A stretch of 39,213 bases of DNA from Thermoanaerobacteraceae bacterium (GTDB taxonomy: Bacteria > Bacillota > JADQBR01), in contig JACDOG010000020.1 in NCBI GenBank assembly GCA_017656305.1, positions 1 through 39,213 on the forward strand, read 5' to 3'. The notes below the pieces were generated by a model that was given only the letters and a program-made list of their open reading frames with translations, was not told where the DNA came from and searched no databases. Within the stretch, counting starts at the first letter, position 1. The number at the start of each line of letters is the position of its first letter. This document shows, piece after piece, positions 1 to 6,073 of the stretch. A program made the position numbers and the translations under genes.

Positions 1-243
1 AGCTGTCATGACGTACACGGTAATACAGAAGTTGAAGCCTTAACGGTTATGGATCCGGAAACACTGTGTGAATCCTGCCACGCCGGTCCGTATGCTCTTG
101 AAGCTTCGGTAGAAGAAGTTATGTTTAACGGTAACCACGCATTCAGAACTGGAGACGCAGAAACCTTTAAGAGCTTGGAGGACGGGTCTGAAAAGAATTA
201 TGCAGATTTTGCTGACCCGCAATTCAGTCATAGTTCTCACTAA
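1..243 (+). CDS. Multiheme c-type cytochrome, C-terminal fragment
   Basis: The open frame runs in from the left edge and stops at TAA 241-243. It begins with the tail of one heme motif (SCHDVHG, the first Cys being outside the window) and contains a complete CESCH motif at about residues 23-27. The rest is an acidic, His-containing tail ending HSSH. CXXCH motifs bind covalent heme c, so this is the end of an exported multiheme cytochrome that probably carries electrons at the cell surface. An intrinsic terminator follows after 14 bases, so it ends its own transcript. The number of hemes and the full length cannot be seen. A second multiheme cytochrome lies at 2040-4496, which supports the assignment. 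Confidence 0.85.
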   Translation, partial: SCHDVHGNTEVEALTVMDPETLCESCHAGPYALEASVEEVMFNGNHAFRTGDAETFKSLEDGSEKNYADFADPQFSHSSH

Positions 244-257
244 AAGTAAAACTTTTG

Positions 258-285
258 CACCGGGAAACTTTTCCCGGTGTTTTTT
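258..285 (+). terminator. Intrinsic terminator of the left-edge cytochrome gene
   Basis: A perfect 9-bp stem (CACCGGGAA with TTCCCGGTG, loop ACTT) is followed by six T residues. It lies 14 bases after the stop codon of the partial cytochrome gene. Confidence 0.9.
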
Positions 286-469
286 ATGCACCTATGGGCT
301 TAGCCAAAGGCTGTGGACCTGGACTTAGCAAACATGTTTACAATAAGTTTACAGAGATTAGCTAACGCTATGCAGGAAAAATATGGTTATTAAGAGAAAC
401 TATGCAGATGTTAGTCTTAAACATTTGGAAATATACCAAATTTTTTGTAAGGGAGGAGGAAGGAACGGC

Positions 470-970
470 ATGAAAAAATTTTTAATATTGAGTTTAATTT
501 TATCAATGTATTTGTTGGGTGGGTGTTCATTGCTTGAGGGAACGCCTCTGGAGGGTTTAGTCTTGAAAATAAACGATAAGATGTCCTCTTCGTTAGCAGC
601 CGAAAAAAATCACACAAATTTCGACATACCTGATGAACCCGGGGAAGTAGTGAAAAAATTATTTCAGGCAGGTTGGGATGGGGTTGAGAAAAACCGTGAA
701 CTTATTGAGCAATTAATTACAGATAATTTTGGTGATTATAATAAACGTTTTCAATTATTTTACCCTGGCAATAGAGAGAATCTACAATTTAATAAATACT
801 TTGTTTTGGACGACGTGAAAAAAAATGGCAGGACAGCCAGTGTAGATTTCCATAATCCCAGTTTTGGTCGTTATTATACAGCTGTATTAGTTAAAACCGG
901 TGGCCATTATAAAATAGACAGGTTAAAATGGCGACCCAATCCCAATCCGAAACCAGATTATCACCCGTAA
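470..970 (+). CDS. Small secreted lipoprotein of unknown function
   Basis: This predicted 166-aa protein starts at ATG 470, behind a strong GGGAGGAGGA ribosome-binding site. Upstream in-frame starts would bury the signal peptide. The N-terminus MKKFLILSLILS is followed by the lipobox LGGC, so Cys19 is the probable lipidated residue and the mature protein sits on the outer face of the membrane. The mature part (FQAGWDGVEKNRELIEQL, then a beta-rich stretch ending in a Pro/Asn/Lys tail) could be an NTF2-like fold, but I do not recognise a family. It sits between two cytochrome genes and directly upstream of another small exported protein, suggesting a role in the same surface electron-transfer unit. 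Its base composition is clearly more A+T-rich than the large cytochrome gene. Confidence 0.75.
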   Translation: MKKFLILSLILSMYLLGGCSLLEGTPLEGLVLKINDKMSSSLAAEKNHTNFDIPDEPGEVVKKLFQAGWDGVEKNRELIEQLITDNFGDYNKRFQLFYPGNRENLQFNKYFVLDDVKKNGRTASVDFHNPSFGRYYTAVLVKTGGHYKIDRLKWRPNPNPKPDYHP

Positions 971-1016
971 CTATTATGTATAAAGCATAAAAATTTTTGT
1001 AAGGCAGGTGTTGATA

Positions 1017-1631
1017 GTGAAAAGATTGCTTGGTAGTATATTTGCTTTGCAGTTATTAATAATAATCTTTTGGGGAATATATATTTTTCCCGAAATAGAC
1101 TTGGATAAAGCAATATGGATAGATGAGAAATCTGGAATTAAGGTAGACCAAACTGACCCCGTTAAAACAGTCATTGCTTACTATTCACTGATAAATAATA
1201 AGAGCTTTGAAGCGGCCCAAAAATTAATGACAGCGGCGGGACAGAAAGTTATGACTCCAGAAAAACTGAAAAAGATAAACAGTGAAGTAATATTGAAAGA
1301 AACAAATATAGTGAAATATTATCCTGTAAGAAAGGTAGGGAAAAAATTTGCTTTGGTCGGTAATATCAGAACCATCGGTCAAAATGGTGCAGCACTTGTT
1401 GGAATAACAATTTTAAGGTTGAGCAAGAACGGTTGGCAGATAACCACGAGTGAGGATTTTAAAGGCTTAGATAAAAATACTTTATTAGCGCTTTTTGATA
1501 AAGCAATAGCCGTTTCCGATGAAATCCTAAAGGATAAAGATTTAAAGTTAACTGAAAAACAATATCAACAAGTTGCAAATCAGGCATCGAGCATAAAAGC
1601 TAGCCTGTCTGACGTTAAACAAAAAATTTAA
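1017..1631 (+). CDS. Membrane-anchored small extracytoplasmic protein (paralogue A)
   Basis: A 204-aa product. I chose GTG 1017 because AAGGCAGG lies 8 bases upstream; an in-frame GTG at 1008 overlaps that site. Residues 4-24 form a hydrophobic anchor or uncleaved signal, followed by an acidic linker and then DPVKTVIAYYSLINNKSFEAAQKLM. That last segment resembles the opening helices of NTF2-like (DUF4878-type) domains. The C-terminus is a charged helix. It is clearly paralogous to the product of 4683-5390: both have an aromatic anchor, an (S/T)GI-V-Q/D-(T/D)P segment, a YY-LI-N repeat, and an ISDE(I/L) segment near the C-terminus. The pair brackets the 12-heme cytochrome, so a role in assembling or tethering it is possible but unproven. 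The gene is A+T-rich. Confidence 0.75.
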   Translation: MKRLLGSIFALQLLIIIFWGIYIFPEIDLDKAIWIDEKSGIKVDQTDPVKTVIAYYSLINNKSFEAAQKLMTAAGQKVMTPEKLKKINSEVILKETNIVKYYPVRKVGKKFALVGNIRTIGQNGAALVGITILRLSKNGWQITTSEDFKGLDKNTLLALFDKAIAVSDEILKDKDLKLTEKQYQQVANQASSIKASLSDVKQKI

Positions 1632-1664
1632 TTCTTAATGACCAGGGGTGTGTTGGGCTGAGAA

Positions 1665-1690
1665 ATCTCCTATTGCGGGAGGTTTTTTTT
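1665..1690 (+). terminator. Intrinsic terminator after paralogue A
   Basis: A 6-bp stem (ATCTCC with GGAGGT, one G-U pair, loop of 7) runs into eight T residues, 33 bases after the stop codon. Confidence 0.75.
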
Positions 1691-1699
1691 ATGTAATCT

Positions 1700-2039
1700 T
1701 ATCAGGTCATAAACCGAAAACGCTAGGCATATATATCAAATGTACTTGGAAGACAATTTTCCCTTTCATTTCCTCTTGGTGAAAGGTCGTACAAGAACTT
1801 GGGTGACTGGTAGAAGTTTCTGGGAAACCGCTACTAGTAGGCCGGTTTAAAAGGGTATGGTGTATAGAGGTCTGTACACCGTAACCTTCTGAACTGGTCT
1901 TTTTTGATGGGTAAAAGCGGCAGTGCTGCTTTACCATAGCTGTTTGTTAATGTGCCGGGGAAAGGAGGTGTTTTAAAAGTTTTGGCAATCCGGCGGGACA
2001 AACAGCCGAAGAGGAACATGTGAAGGGAGGAAAAATAAC
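1700..2039 (+). promoter_or_regulatory. Long structured 5' leader of the 12-heme cytochrome gene
   Basis: No gene lies in this 340-base stretch. It contains a promoter-like GTCATAAAC element (1706-1714) followed by TATATAT. Next come a hairpin CCTTTCA/TGAAAGG (1762-1786), a nested hairpin GGTAG/CTACT (1809-1835), a strong terminator hairpin (1839-1905), and a hairpin around 1908-1936. The last element is a 9-bp stem GCTGTTTGT/ACAAACAGC (1939-2006) closing an inner GCCGG/CCGGC stem. AAACCG (1825-1830) can pair instead with CGGTTT (1843-1848), which would open both the 1809-1835 hairpin and the terminator arm. This is the layout of an attenuator or riboswitch, but I do not recognise a known class. 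A separate small RNA ending at about 1905 is the alternative. Confidence 0.6.
1839..1905 (+). terminator. Intrinsic terminator inside the cytochrome leader
   Basis: Arms 1839-1856 and 1883-1900 pair over about 16 of 18 positions with several G-U pairs. An inner hairpin GGTGTA/TACACC lies at 1859-1880, and a run of six T residues follows at 1900-1905. It is 135 bases upstream of the cytochrome start, so readthrough or an internal promoter is needed for expression. Confidence 0.75.
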
Positions 2040-4496
2040 TTGAGAAAGCTGAGTCTGCTATTGGTCATTAGTTTGCTGGTGGTCATAGCCTTTGCAGGAG
2101 TCGCCTTTGCGGAACAGGCAAAATATAAGACAGTATATGACTCCGATGGTGATGGCAACGTCGATTCTTTTAAAGCGTCTTATTCTTCTACTACGGTTCC
2201 GACCACTTATGATGATACCAATTTAGAACGTCTCATTCCTGAAAATAAGTTCAATCCTGACGGTGTGACTAACTACCCGTATGAAATCTATTTACCCAAT
2301 GAAAAAGATCCGGCAAAATACCGGATTCACACCAACTACACTAAAGATACTGATGCTTGTGCTTCCTGTCACGCTACACACACTGCTGTCGGGAAATCCT
2401 TGCTGCAGTGGTACACGGTATATGATACCTGCATGGCCTGCCATGACGGTACGGTAACCACCACCTACAACGTCTGGGGTGGGGAAATCGGTACCACCGA
2501 ACAGCCGACTTTTGGTGGTATGTTCGGCGGAACTGAGTCTGCATCCAGTCACAATGTTGTGGGTACGGTAACAATTGGCGCGGCACCCGGTGGTAGCATC
2601 GTAGAAGAAATCGTTATCACGGAAGCCGGCGAAGAAATCAAACGCTGGTCAGATGAATTTGGCTGCGAGAGCTGCCATACCCCACACGGTCAGGGTGGCA
2701 ACGCTCGTATCCTGCACCCGGACCCCAACGGTTGGGCTACGAAGAACAAACCGAAAGAGGGATTTGAATATAAAGGGACACTAACTGATGCTCCGGGTAC
2801 CGGTTTTTATGATACAGGTGCAGGATATGTTGTTTACCAGAACGGTGAGGCTAAACAGTTAATTGTTGGGTATCCTTATGACCCTGTAATTGTAGATAAA
2901 ACAACCGGAGAGCCAATCGAGGGTGTTACAATTGACAATTCGAAAGGATACTCCGTATTGAATGGACTGACTACAAATGCTCGCGTTTACGCTACTCCGG
3001 CATTGAAGGTAACAATGAATATTACCAATTACTTAGGTAAAGTTGGCAGTGATAAAAAAGAACAAGTTGAACACCTCAGCGGTATGAACACTTACTGCGG
3101 TGCCTGCCATACCGATTACAACACTGAAGACGTTGAGAAGTCCGGTTCCAACCTGAGCGGAACTTACTCCCAGGCGTACCGTCACAAGATGGGCGAAAGC
3201 GCCCGGATTGGCATTCGCAACTATGAAAACTTGCCTGACTTCAGAGCTGCTAACATGAGGATGGAGTCCGGTAAGCTGTACTGCTTGACCTGCCACGTGG
3301 CTCACGGTACTTCTAAAGACTACTGGGAGCGCACCATTGGTGACCAAGGTGGTACGAATGCTTTTGCAGATAGTCAGCTTGTCGAAATATCTGGTTCATC
3401 TGCATTGAAGCGTGCGCCCAACATGGGTACCTGTGAAGCATGCCACGACAAGAGCAGTCAAAATGAAGGTTATGCAGAAAATACCGGAACACAGAACAAG
3501 GTTACTCTAGTAGTTGGAACTTCTGACAAAGGTGGAACGTTCAGCTCGGTAGGTGCTGAGTTTGTGGGCAAGGAAGCATGTGCTGAATGCCATGCCGATT
3601 ACGTAGAAAGCTTTAACCAAACAGCTCATGCTAACATGTTAAGTTTAACTACTGCAGCTGAAAAGAGTTCCTGGGCTGAACAACTTGGATTTACGGATGC
3701 TGACAATGACGGAATCAAAGAACGCACGTACGAAAACGGAATGACTTTCACTGAAGATGATTTAGTACTCAATCTGAATGCTAAAAAAGATGGAGTTGTT
3801 GCAGTTGGCCCAGATGACAAACTATACATTTTGGCAGAAGCAGGGGAAGAATTTGCCGAGCCTGAACAATACGGTTGTGTAGGCTGCCACGTTACTCCCA
3901 AGGATTCCTTCGGTGGACCTGATTATACTTGGACAGAGTTCAAGGCGGCTTTGGACAATGGCGAAATGGAACTGGGTATTCAGTGTGAGGACTGTCACGG
4001 TAGCGGCAGCAAGCACGTCCAGACTCCGAGTGAAAAGAACATTCTCAACCCGGCTGACTTTAGCATGCAGGACCAGAGTAATGATTCTACTGTAGGCTGC
4101 GGACGCTGCCATGGCAAGAGACACCACCAGGGTGAATTCTGGCAAGCGATATCGGTAGACTGGAACAACAGTCACGAAGAGGAAGAGTGGGAGAAAGGTT
4201 TGGTTGGACCTAGTGCCCATTACATTAGCGGTGCTGTCTCTTGTGCTACCTGTCACGATGCGCATGCTGTAATGGAAGATGTCAGTCGTGATGGTAAGCA
4301 GAAAGAAGTACAGCTGAAAATGGAAGTACGCAGCTTGTGCAACGCCTGCCACGGAGATGTTCTCTCTACCGCGGAAGACTTCGACAAACAATTGCCGCTA
4401 AAGATTAACGGTATGCCGGGACACCTGTTTGACGGTAATGGATTACCCGAAGGAGCAGACTATGAAGTTGAGCATGAGCACGGCGTAATAGAGTAA
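2040..4496 (+). CDS. Secreted 12-heme c-type cytochrome
   Basis: An 818-aa product starting at TTG 2040, behind GGGAGG 2025-2030. A signal peptide spans residues 1-24 (cleavage after AFA). Twelve CXXCH motifs begin at residues 107, 131, 209, 353, 415, 465, 514, 613, 649, 687, 735 and 767. Several are followed by extra His residues (CHATH, CHTPH, CHVAH, CHDAH), candidates for distal heme ligands. The stretch from residue 514 (CAECHADYVESFNQTAH) resembles the cytochrome c554 domain. Two DxDxDG loops (residues 34-39 and 553-558) look like calcium sites. There is no LPXTG, SLH or C-terminal membrane anchor, so it is probably secreted or held by partners. Likely role: electron transfer across the wall to an external acceptor. 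A reductase function cannot be excluded. The gene stands alone between terminators. Confidence 0.9.
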   Translation: MRKLSLLLVISLLVVIAFAGVAFAEQAKYKTVYDSDGDGNVDSFKASYSSTTVPTTYDDTNLERLIPENKFNPDGVTNYPYEIYLPNEKDPAKYRIHTNYTKDTDACASCHATHTAVGKSLLQWYTVYDTCMACHDGTVTTTYNVWGGEIGTTEQPTFGGMFGGTESASSHNVVGTVTIGAAPGGSIVEEIVITEAGEEIKRWSDEFGCESCHTPHGQGGNARILHPDPNGWATKNKPKEGFEYKGTLTDAPGTGFYDTGAGYVVYQNGEAKQLIVGYPYDPVIVDKTTGEPIEGVTIDNSKGYSVLNGLTTNARVYATPALKVTMNITNYLGKVGSDKKEQVEHLSGMNTYCGACHTDYNTEDVEKSGSNLSGTYSQAYRHKMGESARIGIRNYENLPDFRAANMRMESGKLYCLTCHVAHGTSKDYWERTIGDQGGTNAFADSQLVEISGSSALKRAPNMGTCEACHDKSSQNEGYAENTGTQNKVTLVVGTSDKGGTFSSVGAEFVGKEACAECHADYVESFNQTAHANMLSLTTAAEKSSWAEQLGFTDADNDGIKERTYENGMTFTEDDLVLNLNAKKDGVVAVGPDDKLYILAEAGEEFAEPEQYGCVGCHVTPKDSFGGPDYTWTEFKAALDNGEMELGIQCEDCHGSGSKHVQTPSEKNILNPADFSMQDQSNDSTVGCGRCHGKRHHQGEFWQAISVDWNNSHEEEEWEKGLVGPSAHYISGAVSCATCHDAHAVMEDVSRDGKQKEVQLKMEVRSLCNACHGDVLSTAEDFDKQLPLKINGMPGHLFDGNGLPEGADYEVEHEHGVIE

Positions 4497-4504
4497 AGAA
4501 ATGA

Positions 4505-4540
4505 AATACGGTGCCAGGATTATTTGGCACCGTATTTTTG
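4505..4540 (+). terminator. Intrinsic terminator of the 12-heme cytochrome gene
   Basis: A perfect 12-bp stem AATACGGTGCCA/TGGCACCGTATT with an 8-base loop, ending in a T run, starts 8 bases after the stop codon. Confidence 0.95.
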
Positions 4541-4682
4541 TGTTTGCCTGACATGTCAGCCGAGCCGATGGGTTGTAAGAAACCCTGTTACCTACCTGCT
4601 CGATTATCTTTTTTTAAGCAGGAAAACCAGTAAACACTGTAGAATAAGCAAATTACAAAATATGGAAAGGCAAGTGGTAGCT

Positions 4683-5390
4683 ATGAGGAAACTGATTGCG
4701 GCGATTCTTGTGATTCAGATGTTGGTTATCTCGGGATGGGGAGTTTATGAAGCCCGGGCGGTTGGTGACGTATCGTTTGTTGATGAAGTTACCGGTATTG
4801 TGGTGAAACAGGATACGCCGGAGAACACGCTTATTTCTTATTATGAATTGATAAAAAATGGTGCTTATGAGAGCGCGTACTGTTTGCTGACCAGGGAATC
4901 TCGGGAAGCCGTATCGGTGGATATGATTAAGGAGCTGGTTGAACGTACCGGGATGCACGGTGCCGAGCTGGCCAAAATTTTTCCTGCGGAGGTTGACGGG
5001 GAGCTTGCTTTGGTTCCCTACATACGTACTGCCTACTTTAATAAAGAATCTGCGATTTTAGCCATTTCCGTGATGGAGATTCAGGACGGGCACTGGTGTA
5101 TTTTGAAGTCAATTGAACATTACAGTGATGAGCAGTTGAAAAAGATTTTAACTATGGCCATAGAGATTTCCGATGAGCTGGGGCGTGACCCGTTGGAAGA
5201 GTTTAATGATTACCAGCAAGGGCAGGTTCAGAGACAGATTAAGGCCATGCGGCAGACGTACAAGCGGGTTTTAGAAACCATTGATAATCCTATTGAGTTA
5301 AATACTACCGGCAACCGGGTTCCCAATGACAGCGTGCACGGTGGTTCGGGTGACGTGCTGGATGATAGTATACATGGCGGCAACGAGTAA
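4683..5390 (+). CDS. Exported small protein (paralogue B)
   Basis: A 235-aa product starting at ATG 4683 (MRKLIAAILVIQ). The longer open frame upstream, from 4524, runs through the terminator of the previous gene and is not credible. Residues 3-23 are a signal peptide or anchor. The body (TPENTLISYYELIKNGAYESAYCLL) matches paralogue A at 1017-1631 along its length and suggests an NTF2-like fold. It adds a C-terminal tail containing the near-repeat NDSVHGG and DDSIHGG. Codon usage is more G+C-rich than paralogue A. It lies downstream of the 12-heme cytochrome but beyond its terminator, so it is probably transcribed from its own promoter. The function is unknown; an accessory role for the cytochrome is inferred from position only. 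Confidence 0.75.
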   Translation: MRKLIAAILVIQMLVISGWGVYEARAVGDVSFVDEVTGIVVKQDTPENTLISYYELIKNGAYESAYCLLTRESREAVSVDMIKELVERTGMHGAELAKIFPAEVDGELALVPYIRTAYFNKESAILAISVMEIQDGHWCILKSIEHYSDEQLKKILTMAIEISDELGRDPLEEFNDYQQGQVQRQIKAMRQTYKRVLETIDNPIELNTTGNRVPNDSVHGGSGDVLDDSIHGGNE

Positions 5391-5583
5391 GAAAAGTGTG
5401 ATTTTGCTCACCGGCCTGGCGTGAGAGGGGGAAATCGGTTTTGGGATACTCTTGCAGGCAGTTTTTCCGGTCTTTTTACAAAAATTTTACTTGGAAAAAA
5501 GGATAATCGAAAAAGATATAGAATAGATAAAATGTTAAGAATTTTATGGCTGACAGCTATTAAAACAGAAGTAATATTTTGAC

Positions 5584-5706
5584 ATTTCACGGAAAAAGAG
5601 AAAGAAAATTGGCCCATTGGAAGGTGGTAAGTCCTATGAGACAGGACATAGGAAAGGTGAATAAAACTGTCTGAAAACCTCCGGAATTCCGGAGGTTTTG
5701 TTTTTT
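5584..5706 (+). ncRNA. Candidate small RNA or leader peptide ending in a terminator
   Basis: A possible promoter (CTGACA, 16-base spacer, TAATAT) would start a transcript near 5584 that ends at the terminator 5674-5706. Within it, hairpin CCTATG/CATAGG (5633-5638 with 5647-5652) has a loop AGACAG (5639-5644). That loop can pair with CTGTCT (5667-5672), giving an H-type pseudoknot directly against the terminator. The same bases encode a 12-codon frame (ATG 5636 to TGA 5674, MRQDIGKVNKTV) behind GGAAGGTGG. I cannot decide between structured RNA and leader peptide. Confidence 0.35.
5674..5706 (+). terminator. Perfect intrinsic terminator
   Basis: An 11-bp perfect stem AAAACCTCCGG/CCGGAGGTTTT with loop AATT is followed by G and six T residues. 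It ends whatever is transcribed from 5391-5673, possibly including paralogue B. Confidence 0.95.
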
Positions 5707-5722
5707 GTGCAAATATGCACAA
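5705..5722. promoter_or_regulatory. CRP/FNR-like palindromic operator candidate
   Basis: The sequence TTGTGCA-AATA-TGCACAA is a perfect 7-bp inverted repeat. It has the TGTG(N)-N6-(N)CACA spacing of CRP/FNR-family sites, to which the CO sensor CooA also belongs. It abuts the GTCATAAAC element and lies upstream of the CODH operon. It overlaps the terminator T run, so it could also be a terminator-associated hairpin. Confidence 0.4.
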
Positions 5723-6073
5723 GTCATAAACGGTTGTTTCCGGCGTATATATAGTCGTGGTGGAGTTTGGACGGGCTAATTTTCTGATTTATCAGTATGC
5801 GAGTGGTAGCGAATGGTAATTATACCGGGTTTAACGGTATCACTAATTAGAAAGTTTGGTTATTTTGCAGGATAATCAGCCGATGTGTAGAATTTTTGTG
5901 TGACAAAAGTGAATTTTATGAAAGTTGGCCAAAGTTTTACTATTGTAAATCATTGTAAGCTAAAGGGATTTCCTTACAAGTGGCGAACTTTTAATGTAAA
6001 GAAATATTGACAGTGTTGGTTGCAGAATCGAAAAAATATCAAATTCTAATTAATTGTAAAAGAGGTGGCGCTA

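Larger units (their letters stand above)
5391..6060 (+). promoter_or_regulatory. Non-coding regulatory spacer upstream of the CODH/ACS operon
   Basis: This A+T-rich stretch of about 670 bases has no credible gene longer than a dozen codons. In order it holds a small hairpin CTCAC/GTGAG just after the upstream gene and a promoter-like CTGACA (5550-5555) with TAATAT (5572-5577). A pseudoknot-capable segment plus terminator follows (5633-5706), then a palindrome (5705-5722) and a GTCATAAAC element (5723-5731). Further on are a hairpin ATACCG/CGGTAT (5822-5840), several TTGTAA boxes (5942-5979), and a TTGACA at 6007-6012 that lacks a good -10 partner. The layout suggests an activator-controlled promoter with a leader of up to about 320 bases. 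Confidence 0.55.

Noticed and set aside
383-469. N-terminal extension of the lipoprotein starting at ATG 383
   Set aside because: It would place 29 residues before the signal peptide, and the strong ribosome-binding site lies directly before ATG 470.
3822-4391. A 189-codon minus-strand frame opposite the 12-heme cytochrome
   Set aside because: Antisense shadow of repeated CXXCH coding segments; no start context.
4524-4682. N-terminal extension of paralogue B starting at 4524
   Set aside because: It would be translated through the terminator of the cytochrome gene and lacks a signal peptide at the start; ATG 4683 gives one.
6007-6042. TTGACA at 6007 as a complete sigma-A promoter of the CODH operon
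   Set aside because: No acceptable -10 hexamer occurs 16-18 bases downstream; kept only as a possible activator-dependent -35.
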